Of a DNA stretch of 11,590 bases, positions 5,721-11,590 are shown in pieces (position 1 is the stretch's first letter; each line of letters opens with the position of its first letter). The stretch lies in NCBI GenBank assembly GCA_964508495.1, contig CAZDUA010000035.1, forward strand, positions 1-11,590, given 5' to 3'. Source of the stretch: CABMGU01 sp964508495 (GTDB lineage: Archaea > Nanobdellota > Nanobdellia > Woesearchaeales > ARS49). The notes beneath the pieces were generated by a model that saw only the letters and a program-made list of their open reading frames with translations, searched no databases and had not been told where the DNA came from. The position numbers and the translations under genes were made by a program.

Positions 5721-5824
5721 GATGCCTGCCTGTTCGAAGCTGCCGGGTCCTGCAGACTGACTTTTTCTCCCCGTATTGGCAGGGGGGAGAAGAAAGTCAC
5801 CCGAGCTTTGATTGGGCCGGCGGC
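5721..5824. ncRNA. Candidate rod-like structured RNA
   Basis: A GC-rich island between two divergent promoters that folds, in plus-strand coordinates, into one long imperfect hairpin. Apical stem: 5759-5772 with 5784-5798 (14 bp, one bulged A at 5790). Then 5744-5748 with 5799-5803 (CGGGT/ACCCG) across a 10-nt bulge. Then 5735-5741 with 5804-5810 (7 bp including a G-U). Then 5721-5734 with 5811-5824, about 11 of 14 positions paired including wobbles. The bulge CCTGC (5749-5753) is complementary to loop GCAGG (5779-5783), so a pseudoknot or alternative fold is possible. I do not recognise RNase P, SRP or tRNA. Either strand could be transcribed, since both flanking TATA boxes are nearly symmetric. 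Confidence 0.5.
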
Positions 5825-5865
5825 CATTTGTGATGAAAACCACTATTCCGTAGAGATAACAAAAG

Positions 5866-5873
5866 TATATAAA
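5866..5873 (+). promoter_or_regulatory. TATA box for the coiled-coil gene
   Basis: TATATAAA, centred 26.5 nt before the ATG at 5896; a leaderless mRNA is predicted. The reverse reading TTTATATA could start a leftward transcript near 5843 that would include the rod-like RNA segment. Confidence 0.7.
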
Positions 5874-5895
5874 TGCAGTTTGGGGTTGTTGACTC

Positions 5896-7995
5896 ATGGG
5901 GTTATTTGGTAGGTCTGACGATAAGGAAGCTAAACAGCGCGAGCTTGAGCGTAGGATTTCTGAGAAGCTTGCTGAAGTGAATGCTGAGATTGCCGAGAAG
6001 GGCAAACTGCTGGCCGATATTAAGCGTGAGTCTTCTCGTGTTGTTGCTGATGCTGACAGGCGTATAGAGTCTGCGAACAAGGAAGAGGGAGCTGTGAAGG
6101 CTTTGCGCACAGAAGTTGCCAGGCGTATTAAGATTGCTGAAGCTAAAGAGTCTAAGTTGAGTGAGATGGAGCGTACTTTTTCTGAACATGCTAGTGCCAT
6201 GCAGAAAGAGCAGGTTAGGATTCAGCAATTGAGGAAGAACGAGCAGGATTTGAAGCTGAACATTGGTGCGTTGGAGCACGCATTTGAGGAGAAACGTTCT
6301 GTTTTGGATCAAAGGAAGGATGCTATTTCGCGTTTGACTAAAGATCTTAATGTTTTGTTGATGAGGCGTTCTGAGATTGACCGCATTGAGGCGTCTCTCA
6401 AAGAGGCTATTGCGAAGGACCGTAGTCTTAGAGCAGAAATTGTTAAGAAAGAACAGCGCGTTCAGGAAGGCGCGAGAATTATTTCTAAACAGCAGGAAGA
6501 TGTTGAGAAATACATGCGTTTGTTGAAGGACTTGCGTTCTCAGATTGAGCAGGGTACTCCTATGAGAAAGCAGATGGAAGCTGAGATTGCTGATAGGAGA
6601 AAAGTGATTTTGAAAGCCGAGCGTGATTTGGCTGACATGGAAGATGCTGTTAAGGACGCGATTGCTGCTAAAGAGGGTTTGCAGAAGAAGAGTGCTGAGG
6701 TTTCTTTGAAGGAGCGCAAGATTGCGGAAGCAGAATCAAGGATTGACGCGAAGAAGAAAGAGCTTGAACGTTTGAGCATGGGCGCTGAGGAAATTCACAA
6801 GAGCCAGGAAGAACTGCGCGCGTTTGTTGAGGAAAAAAAGCACATTCTTGAGGAATTAAAATCCGCTATTGCTCAGAATAGTCAGTCGAGCAGGGAAGCG
6901 CATGATAATGCGTTGAAGTCTAAGACTGCAGAGCATGATTTGATGGTCGCCCAGCGTTCTGCTGATAAGAAGTTGAAGGCTTTGGAATCTAAAGAGCAGT
7001 CTTTGATTTCTAGAGAATCTGCTTTTGTTGAGCACGAAAAAGCTTTGAAAGAGGCGTCTCGTATGCTTTCCAAGGACAAGGATGAGCTTTCTAACGAAGT
7101 TGGTGCCAGAAAGGCCGAAATGCTTCTTGTCCAGCAGGAGTGGGAGAAGAAGATTCAGGAGCTTAGAGCGGAGAAGAGTGAGCTTCAGCGTGAAAAGCAG
7201 GATGTTAGAAAGCTTGTTGAGGATGACGTTATTGGTTTGAAGGACAAGGAAGACGAGCTTGTTGAGACTGTTGCTATGTTTGAAGAGGATAAGAAAAAGT
7301 TAATGGATGAGGAAAAATCAGTGATGAGGCGTGTTGTTGAGCTTGAAAGGGCTAAGGCTGCTTATGAGCGCGAAAACAAGTCTTTGACTGGTAAGGAAAA
7401 GAGGATTGTTGATGGTGAGAGGATCGTGCAGAAGGGCATGTCGTTTATTGAATCAGAAAAGAGAAAAGTTGAGCAGGAGAAGGATAAAGTTTATCGTTCT
7501 AGAGAGCTTAAGAAAATGCTTCCTCAGATGGAACGCAGGTATGAGGAGTTGCGCAGGAATATTTCTAAAGCTGAAGCAAGATTGATTGGCGAGAGTATTA
7601 AGCCTTCAAAGATTAACGCGTTTAGACAGCGCGAGAGGGAGCTTTCTGTCAAAGAGAAAGGCATCGAGTTGGAAGTTGGCAGGCTTGTTGAGCAGGAGCG
7701 TGAGGTTGAACAGCTAGAGCAGAGGAAGGACCGCGCGTTTTCTGAGTATTTGCGTGAGGAAGTTGAGCGTGTGACTCAAGGCAGGCCTGGAAGAGAAATT
7801 GTTCATCCTGAAATTCATGCTATGATTGATGATGCTCGTGAGAAGGTCATGCAGGGCAATGTTGATGGCGCAATTCGTCTTATTGCTGAGGCAGAGCTTT
7901 TGGTTGATAAAGTGCATAATCCGTCTCAGAAGCGTTTGTTGCTGTATGATGTTCGTGATGTGAAAACGAGCATTAAGCTTGCAACGCTTACTTAG
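5896..7995 (+). CDS. Large coiled-coil protein with conserved-looking C-terminal helical domain
   Basis: A 699-residue cytoplasmic protein with no signal or membrane segment. After MGLFGRSDDK, residues 10 to about 610 are almost uninterrupted Lys/Glu-rich heptad sequence, with only short breaks, so a long rod or filament is expected. No Walker A or ABC signature exists, so it is not an SMC or Rad50 ATPase. The last 63 residues (about 637-699, from HPEIHAMIDDAREKV) are different: a compact helical-hairpin sequence of the GNVDGAIRLIAEAELLVDKV type, resembling TPR-like helical repeats. An N-terminal or C-terminal docking role for a scaffold is plausible, for example in chromosome, division or envelope organisation, but nothing in the sequence fixes this. 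The gene is single, leaderless by its TATA spacing, and its stop is 2 nt from the convergent rtcA stop. Confidence 0.9.
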   Translation: MGLFGRSDDKEAKQRELERRISEKLAEVNAEIAEKGKLLADIKRESSRVVADADRRIESANKEEGAVKALRTEVARRIKIAEAKESKLSEMERTFSEHASAMQKEQVRIQQLRKNEQDLKLNIGALEHAFEEKRSVLDQRKDAISRLTKDLNVLLMRRSEIDRIEASLKEAIAKDRSLRAEIVKKEQRVQEGARIISKQQEDVEKYMRLLKDLRSQIEQGTPMRKQMEAEIADRRKVILKAERDLADMEDAVKDAIAAKEGLQKKSAEVSLKERKIAEAESRIDAKKKELERLSMGAEEIHKSQEELRAFVEEKKHILEELKSAIAQNSQSSREAHDNALKSKTAEHDLMVAQRSADKKLKALESKEQSLISRESAFVEHEKALKEASRMLSKDKDELSNEVGARKAEMLLVQQEWEKKIQELRAEKSELQREKQDVRKLVEDDVIGLKDKEDELVETVAMFEEDKKKLMDEEKSVMRRVVELERAKAAYERENKSLTGKEKRIVDGERIVQKGMSFIESEKRKVEQEKDKVYRSRELKKMLPQMERRYEELRRNISKAEARLIGESIKPSKINAFRQRERELSVKEKGIELEVGRLVEQEREVEQLEQRKDRAFSEYLREEVERVTQGRPGREIVHPEIHAMIDDAREKVMQGNVDGAIRLIAEAELLVDKVHNPSQKRLLLYDVRDVKTSIKLATLT

Positions 7996-7997
7996 TT

Positions 7998-9074
7998 TTA
8001 CGTAGATATTATATTTTCTTTCTGGCTGAATATTTTTCCTAGAAATGATTCCACGACTCGCATGTTCGTGCGCGTGTGTGGTGTTATTTGAGATGCTTTT
8101 ATCGTGCTTGGCCTGCAGAGGGCGATTAATGGGATTAAATTGTCTGCAAGATGGCTGTCTACAGGCGAGTTGCTTTGTATTTCTATGATTAGTTTTTTAG
8201 CTGCTTCTTGTCCTACGATTTCTGATGATTTTCCTTGCTGGCCCAGCGCGTCTGCTCCCAGTCTTATTGGATTTTCAGTGTCTATGTCTTCATTATTGGC
8301 GAATATTGCCCAGAGTGTGATGCCTGAGCCGGTGCTTGGCGTGTCTGCATATTCTATTGTGATTTCTATTGGAACGTTTAAGTGGTTGAGTGTTTGTTTT
8401 GCCGCGCTTGCTTGTCTTTCTGCGACTTGCGCGTGTGCCAGGTCTTTGCTCGCATGTGCTGTTCCTTTTATGCTTGTTAATTTTCCTTGTTTTATAAGAT
8501 TGAATGATTTGTGTTTTAGCATGGCTTGGAATGCTTCAAATGTGTCGAATTCGTTTCGTTTAATTTGTGGTTTTATTGTTAGTTCGACTTTTCCTCCGCC
8601 TTTGGGATAATATCCTCGTTTTAGCACTTTGGCTTCAAGCCCGCATATTCTGTTGTATTGTGGTGCTAGTACTTGTGTGAAATAGTCTATTGGCATGCTC
8701 CATTCTGTGTCAGTTCCGCCTATCAAGGTGAGAGTGTGGGTTTTTTGTGCGAACATGCATGGCAATAGTACTGCTTGAAGCAGTAAAGTTATGCTTCCTG
8801 CTGTTCCTATGTCTATTGTTGTGTTTTTGGCTGATATTTTGCCTGGTATGAATAGTAATTCTTTGCTTCCTATTTCTGCGCCGTCTGCTTTGGCATTGCA
8901 TAATTGTTGCAGTGCTTTTACGCAGTGTACGTGTTGTGCTTTTAGTCCTGCATCTTTTCTTCCTGCTCTTATGTTGGTTACTCTGAATGGTTGTCCTGTG
9001 AGTGAGCTTAGAGCGAGTGCTGTTCTGACTATTTGTCCTCCGCCTTCTCCTTGGCTGCCGTCCAGAATTATCAT
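7998..9074 (-). CDS. rtcA: RNA 3'-terminal phosphate cyclase RtcA
   Basis: A 358-residue enzyme that converts RNA 3'-phosphate ends to 2',3'-cyclic phosphates using ATP, through a covalent enzyme-AMP intermediate. Family hallmarks: MIILDGSQGEGGGQIVRTAL at the N-terminus, the AGRKDAGLKAQHVHCVKAL segment (37-54), GTAGSITLLLQ (90-100), YYPKGGGKVEL (155-165), and the nucleotidylated histidine at about 308 in VDSHLADNLIPL. The length is normal, and all these motifs are intact, so the enzyme should be active. The start overlaps the stop of the upstream lipoprotein gene by 4 nt (ATGA), so the two are translated as a coupled pair. That is an unexpected partner for an RNA-repair enzyme. No RtcB ligase is visible in this window. 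Confidence 0.96.
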   Translation of the reverse strand: MIILDGSQGEGGGQIVRTALALSSLTGQPFRVTNIRAGRKDAGLKAQHVHCVKALQQLCNAKADGAEIGSKELLFIPGKISAKNTTIDIGTAGSITLLLQAVLLPCMFAQKTHTLTLIGGTDTEWSMPIDYFTQVLAPQYNRICGLEAKVLKRGYYPKGGGKVELTIKPQIKRNEFDTFEAFQAMLKHKSFNLIKQGKLTSIKGTAHASKDLAHAQVAERQASAAKQTLNHLNVPIEITIEYADTPSTGSGITLWAIFANNEDIDTENPIRLGADALGQQGKSSEIVGQEAAKKLIIEIQSNSPVDSHLADNLIPLIALCRPSTIKASQITPHTRTNMRVVESFLGKIFSQKENIIST

Positions 9075-9643
9075 GGTAGTTCGTCCAGAAGACTCTCGTC
9101 ATTGTCAAGGTCATCGAGTTCTTTTTCGAGTTGGTCTATTTCGCTTTCTACATCAAGAATTTCCGCTTCTTCGCTTTGCGATGGTGGCATAATTGTCTGT
9201 TTTGAGCCTTTTACTTTAAATGAAAGGAGCATCCATTTGTTGTCGTTGCATTGCCAGGTTTTGCCCTTATTGCACAAATAGCCTATTGCATAATACGTAT
9301 AGCCTGGCGTGAATTTATTGGAGGACATGTCAAGGGTAAATCTGGCAGTGCCTTTTACCCATTGTTTTACGATAGGATCTTTTGTTAATGAGCTGATAGT
9401 TACTCGCTCCCAATTTTTGCTGTCAGTAAGAACATAAATGATGCCCCATGAGTAATCTGCAGGACCCACAGTAATGTCAAGTTCAGAGCCAATTTCTAAT
9501 TCATCTGCGCTGAGTTGGAAATTGGTTGGTTGTGAGGCCCATCGTGGCATATGCTCTGATGGTATTAGTAGTCCTGCTCGGCCTGGTGATGGAGGTAGAA
9601 GCGTGCAAGCTGTCAATAAGATTAATAGCCATATGTGTTTCAT
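9071..9643 (-). CDS. Lipoprotein with beta domain and acidic helical tail
   Basis: A 190-residue predicted lipoprotein of unknown function. Residues 1-13 form a short signal peptide with lipobox LTAC (Cys13), then a Pro-rich linker. Residues about 40-150 look like a single beta-sandwich domain (LEIGSELDITVGPADYSWG, ARFTLDMSS, YTYYAIGYLC, WMLLSFKVKG), with two cysteines (GYLCNKG and WQCNDN) close enough for a disulfide. The C-terminal 33 residues, from EAEILDVESEIDQ, form an acidic amphipathic helix with leucines spaced every 3-4 residues. A similar tail ends the neighbouring small lipoprotein. It has its own TATA box and shares a 4-nt overlap with rtcA downstream. Confidence 0.88.
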   Translation of the reverse strand: MKHIWLLILLTACTLLPPSPGRAGLLIPSEHMPRWASQPTNFQLSADELEIGSELDITVGPADYSWGIIYVLTDSKNWERVTISSLTKDPIVKQWVKGTARFTLDMSSNKFTPGYTYYAIGYLCNKGKTWQCNDNKWMLLSFKVKGSKQTIMPPSQSEEAEILDVESEIDQLEKELDDLDNDESLLDELP

Positions 9644-9665
9644 ACAGTAAAGAATAAAGCGGTAC

Positions 9666-9673
9666 TATAAAAA
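9666..9673 (-). promoter_or_regulatory. TATA box for the lipoprotein-rtcA pair
   Basis: TTTTTATA on the minus strand, centred 26.5 nt before the ATG at 9643. It lies within 30 nt of the end of the preceding gene and next to its terminator T tract. Confidence 0.7.
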
Positions 9674-9680
9674 TCTAAAG

Positions 9681-9695
9681 AAAAAAAATAAAAAA
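9681..9695 (-). terminator. Oligo-T terminator after the small lipoprotein gene
   Basis: Directly after the stop codon at 9696 the minus strand reads TTTTTTATTTTTTTT, a strong archaeal U-tract signal that should separate this gene from the lipoprotein-rtcA unit. Confidence 0.65.
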
Positions 9696-9920
9696 TTAGT
9701 CGACTGATTCGAGTTCGCTCAAATCAGCGTCTAACTGGTCCAGTTCGCTGAGGTCTTGGTCCAAGCCGTCTGCTTCTGCTACAGTTGGTTCTGGAGCAGT
9801 CGCGGGTTGTACAGCTGGTTGTGCTGCTGGCACTGGTACGGCTGGCGGAATTGTTGTTTTTTGCGCACAGCTAACTAGTAACAGCAATGCAAGTCCCAAC
9901 GCAATTACTGCGGTTCTCAT
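9696..9920 (-). CDS. Small lipoprotein with Pro/Ala linker and acidic tail
   Basis: A 74-residue lipoprotein. Residues 1-18 are a clean signal peptide (MRTAVIALGLALLLLVSC, lipid-acceptor Cys18). A Pro/Ala/Val linker of about 30 residues follows, then an acidic helix (GLDQDLSELDQLDADLSELE and VD). There is no folded domain beyond the tail, so the protein looks like a membrane anchor presenting a leucine/aspartate helix. An in-frame ATG at 9935 would add five residues (MVAIN), but the TATA box centre is 26.5 nt from the ATG at 9920 and only about 11 nt from 9935, so 9920 is chosen. It lies 33 nt after the secreted helical protein gene, with no T tract in between, so read-through is possible. 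Confidence 0.85.
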   Translation of the reverse strand: MRTAVIALGLALLLLVSCAQKTTIPPAVPVPAAQPAVQPATAPEPTVAEADGLDQDLSELDQLDADLSELESVD

Positions 9921-9942
9921 ATTTATAGCCACCATTTACCTT

Positions 9943-9950
9943 GTATTTAA
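9943..9950 (-). promoter_or_regulatory. TATA box of the small lipoprotein gene inside an inverted repeat
   Basis: TTAAATAC on the minus strand, 26.5 nt from the ATG at 9920. It is enclosed by the inverted repeat ACCTT (9938-9942) and AAGGT (9949-9953), possibly an operator or just chance. Confidence 0.55.
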
Positions 9951-9953
9951 GGT

Positions 9954-10754
9954 TTACGCGGTTCCAGTTGTGCTGGAGTCGTCGGTGCTTGCAGGTGTGC
10001 TTTCTGGAGCAGCAGTCTCTTCAGCTATCGGAGCATCTGTGCTTTCTGGAGCAGCAGTCTCTTCAGCTACTGGAGCTGCAGTTTCTTCAGCTGCTGGAGC
10101 TGTTGAACTTTCCTCAACTGCGTTTGGGTCCTTCTGCTTGACGCTCTTCAGCCAGTCTCGAATTAGCCCACGTGCATCTTTCAATGTCTTGTTTGCTGCT
10201 CGGAACTTTTGAGCTGCTTGTTTCATTAGCCCGTCTTTCTGGCCTGGTTCTGCAGCGCGTGCTTGTTCCATGAAGCTCTTGCCCTCATCGAATAGTGCTT
10301 GCGCTTCTGCAATCTTTGCGCTTATTGCGCCTGTGTCAAGTCCGCTCGTGTCTTTGCCTTTTGCGGTCAAGTGTTCAACGATTTTTGCAAGGCGGTTTTC
10401 AAGCATTTCTGCGCGCTTGAAAGTTGGTCCCATCTTGTTCGCAATGCGTTCAAGAAGGTTGTGCTTTGTATCTCGTCCTTTCGTGCGTGCTTCTTTGCAT
10501 GCATCGCTTTGCTTGTCTGCTTCGCATGCTGCTCTAATTTCATCACGAAGAGATCTTATATCTTCTCTCTTCTGTTGGACCATTTCTTTGCGTTCTTCAC
10601 GCATTTCTTTGGCATTGTCCACGCGCTCTTGCGCTTTGTCCATGCGCTCTTCCGTTCTGCCTTTTCCTGCGCTATCTTCAGTAGTTTCTTCGGCTATTGC
10701 AATTGGTGCCAAAGCAACTATTAAGATAGCAAGTATGGCTATCCAGTTCTTCAT
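9954..10754 (-). CDS. Secreted alpha-helical protein with EETAAP repeat tail
   Basis: A 266-residue exported protein of unknown function. Residues 1-21 are a signal peptide with an AxA-type cleavage site (APIAIA before EETTE) and no lipobox. Residues 30 to about 205 are charged helices rich in Arg, Lys, Glu and Ala, with one cysteine pair (Cys77 and Cys86) that could form a disulfide. The C-terminus is low-complexity Ala/Glu/Thr/Pro with three AEETAAP copies (about 222-250), likely a flexible linker. The opening helical region resembles surface or periplasmic helical-bundle proteins, without a family match I can name. Unlike its neighbours, the gene has a strong Shine-Dalgarno sequence, GGAGGTGG at 10768-10761, 6 nt before the ATG. 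This lies inside the upstream 26-codon ORF. Confidence 0.88.
   Translation of the reverse strand: MKNWIAILAILIVALAPIAIAEETTEDSAGKGRTEERMDKAQERVDNAKEMREERKEMVQQKREDIRSLRDEIRAACEADKQSDACKEARTKGRDTKHNLLERIANKMGPTFKRAEMLENRLAKIVEHLTAKGKDTSGLDTGAISAKIAEAQALFDEGKSFMEQARAAEPGQKDGLMKQAAQKFRAANKTLKDARGLIRDWLKSVKQKDPNAVEESSTAPAAEETAAPVAEETAAPESTDAPIAEETAAPESTPASTDDSSTTGTA
9997..10069 (-). repeat. 42-nt in-frame tandem repeat encoding AEETAAPEST
   Basis: An identical 31-nt stretch occurs at 9997-10027 and 10039-10069, a period of 42 nt (14 codons), inside the tail of the secreted helical protein. Near-identity at the DNA level points to recent slippage or duplication. A third, diverged AEETAAP unit lies next to it. 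Confidence 0.75.
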
Positions 10755-10755
10755 T

Positions 10756-10836
10756 TTAGTCCACCTCCATAGTGGTTATTGTATCATTCCAAGCAACGCT
10801 TGTTTCGGCGCTGCCCGTTATGTAATTTGTTTTCAT
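10756..10836 (-). CDS. 26-codon leaderless ORF upstream of the secreted helical protein
   Basis: An ATG at 10836 opens a 26-residue frame beginning MKTNYITGSAETSVAWNDTI and ending MEVD, closed by TAA at 10756-10758, just 1 nt before the ATG of the next gene. The TATA box TATTTAAA (10866-10859) is centred 26.5 nt from this ATG, the same geometry as the leaderless genes around it. The last codons contain the GGAGGTGG ribosome-binding site of the downstream gene. Translation of this frame would therefore bring ribosomes onto that site, or block it, giving coupling or attenuation. The peptide has no signal, Cys cluster or charge bias. Whether the peptide itself matters, or only its translation, cannot be told. 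Confidence 0.55.
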   Translation of the reverse strand: MKTNYITGSAETSVAWNDTITTMEVD

Positions 10837-10858
10837 ACTGTTATCTTAGTCGGGGGCG

Positions 10859-10866
10859 TTTAAATA
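10859..10866 (-). promoter_or_regulatory. TATA box of the small ORF and secreted helical protein transcript
   Basis: TATTTAAA on the minus strand, centred 26.5 nt upstream of the ATG at 10836. It leaves an 82-nt stretch before the 266-residue gene, all of it covered by the small ORF. Confidence 0.65.
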
Positions 10867-11014
10867 CATACTTTCAATTGGCAGTTTTTTGTAAGTCTTT
10901 TATTCCCTTTAACGCTTTACAAAAGTTCATTCTGCCCCTTTTCACTTAAAGGAGCTTGAAAAGAGCTTCTTTTGCTTAGAATACCGCTCTTTACCGCCTT
11001 ATCATCTCACAATC
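10867..11014. other. Divergent intergenic region with alternative hairpins
   Basis: It lies between the leftward surface-protein genes and the rightward gene at 11045. AAAGGAGCT (10948-10956) can pair with AGCTTCTTT (10964-10972, with one G-U). Alternatively AAAGAGC (10960-10966) can pair with GCTCTTT (10986-10992). The two hairpins share bases and exclude each other. No ORF of note is present. The repeated AGCTT half-sites could also be protein-binding sites. Confidence 0.3.
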
Positions 11015-11022
11015 TTTATATA
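11015..11022 (+). promoter_or_regulatory. TATA box for the gene at 11045
   Basis: TTTATATA, extended to TTTATATATAA, centred 26.5 nt before the ATG at 11045; leaderless mRNA predicted. Confidence 0.7.
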
Positions 11023-11044
11023 TAAGAAAAGCAGTGTTAAACAT

Positions 11045-11590
11045 ATGAGAGTATTTTGGGTGGTATTGTTATTGTTAGCGCCTTCTGTGCTAGCTTCCAC
11101 TATACATGGTGCTGTTTACGATTTTGGCCTTAACCAGCTATCTAATGCTATTGTTGAGATTAATACCACCCCTTATCAGCAAATGGTTGCTAAGAATGGG
11201 ACTTATTCTTTCTCAGTTCCTCCTGGAACTTACTCTTTGATTGCAAGGCATGAAAAATCTGATTCAGAAATAGTGGAAAACATTTCTGCTTTGTCTGAGG
11301 GTGATTACGTGTTTGATTTGATTTTGCTGCCTTCTCTGGACGAAGAGGTTTTGTTGGAAGAGGACTTGCCTTTTGTTGATGAGCCATTGCAGGATAGGCC
11401 TGTCACTCATTGGGTCTTGTGGGTCATTGTATTTTTAGCGCTTAGTTACATTGTTTATAGGGTTTCAAAGAAGCCTGAAAGAATTGTTGAGAAGGAAATT
11501 ATTAAGGAAGTAAGGGAAGTCGTGGTTGCTGATGAATTGCAGAAGGTTTTGGAGTTTGTTGAAAAGGAGGGTGGCAGGACTACGCAGAAG
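11045..11590 (+). CDS. Membrane-anchored protein with extracellular carboxypeptidase-regulatory-like domain, partial at the 3' end
   Basis: The first 182 codons of a gene that continues past the window. Residues 1-17 are a signal peptide (MRVFWVVLLLLAPSVLA). Residues 18 to about 80 read as a carboxypeptidase regulatory-like beta fold: STIHGAVYDFGLNQLSNAIVEI, then NGTYSFSVPPGTYSLIARH. After an acidic linker comes one membrane helix (about 121-138, HWVLWVIVFLALSYIVYRV). A charged segment (KKPERIVEKEIIKEVREVVV) and VVADELQKVLEFVEKEGGRTTQK follow. That last stretch looks like the start of a winged-helix domain of the archaeal membrane-tethered regulator type, so DNA binding is inferred from a truncated domain. 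The topology would be extracellular sensor, one membrane pass, cytoplasmic DNA-binding domain. The start is fixed by the TATA box. Confidence 0.85.
   Translation, partial: MRVFWVVLLLLAPSVLASTIHGAVYDFGLNQLSNAIVEINTTPYQQMVAKNGTYSFSVPPGTYSLIARHEKSDSEIVENISALSEGDYVFDLILLPSLDEEVLLEEDLPFVDEPLQDRPVTHWVLWVIVFLALSYIVYRVSKKPERIVEKEIIKEVREVVVADELQKVLEFVEKEGGRTTQK

Noticed and set aside
5829..5840. C/D box RNA suggested by TGATGA
   Set aside because: No D box (CTGA) follows at a suitable distance and there is no C'/D' pair.
5703..5912. Plus-strand ORF through the rod-like RNA segment
   Set aside because: It lacks a credible start, overlaps the well-supported ATG at 5896 out of frame, and its composition follows the hairpin rather than a protein.
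5706..6200. Minus-strand 164-codon ORF covering the rod-like RNA segment and the start of the coiled-coil gene
   Set aside because: It has no TATA box at the usual distance. Its Ser/Ala/Leu-rich sequence is what the complement of Lys/Glu coiled-coil codons gives, and the rest reads through the base-paired segment.
8104..8610. Plus-strand ORF opposite rtcA
   Set aside because: rtcA is unambiguous by motif; this frame is its complement.
10270..10863. Plus-strand 197-codon ORF opposite the secreted helical protein
   Set aside because: Ser/Leu/Arg-rich shadow of a charged helical gene that has a signal peptide and Shine-Dalgarno site.

Overview
The window reads as a compact archaeal chromosome segment, most likely from a DPANN-type lineage (Woesearchaeota or Pacearchaeota-like; this placement is inference from gene style, not a phylogeny). 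Evidence for Archaea: an archaeal-length uS15, the small archaeal EF-1 beta (aEF1B) next to an archaeal zinc-ribbon protein, an XPD/Rad3 Fe-S helicase, RtcA, and sharp archaeal TATA boxes. Nearly every transcription unit has an 8-nt TATA box whose centre lies 26-27 nt from the start codon, so most mRNAs should be leaderless.

Layout. 1-173: gene-free, two copies of a 19-nt direct repeat around two hairpins. 174-899 (-): cysteine-rich lipoprotein. 939-1394 (-): ribosomal protein uS15, preceded by a 70-nt leader that can fold into a three-way junction. 1596-1877 (-): small winged-helix regulator, divergent from the XPD-family helicase at 2037-3866 (+), with palindromic candidate operators between them. 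3902-4282 (+): small acidic zinc-binding protein. 5663 down to 4291 (-): a tight operon of a 49-aa zinc-ribbon protein (too short for ordinary ORF calling), aEF1B and an FKBP-type prolyl isomerase lipoprotein. 5721-5824: a GC-rich segment that folds into a long imperfect rod, a candidate structured RNA. 5896-7995 (+): 699-aa coiled-coil protein. 10836 down to 7998 (-): an upstream 26-codon ORF, a secreted helical protein, two lipoproteins with similar acidic tails, and rtcA. 11045-11590 (+, runs off the window): a secreted/membrane protein whose C-terminus starts to look like a membrane-tethered winged-helix regulator.

Together the segment mixes information processing (uS15, aEF1B, zinc ribbon, XPD helicase, RtcA) with cell-surface proteins (three or four lipoproteins, one secreted helical protein, one membrane-anchored regulator). 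I see no mobile element, CRISPR array, defence system, tRNA or rRNA. The most interesting non-coding signals are the uS15 leader junction, the small leaderless ORF that carries the ribosome-binding site of the next gene, and the rod-like RNA candidate.
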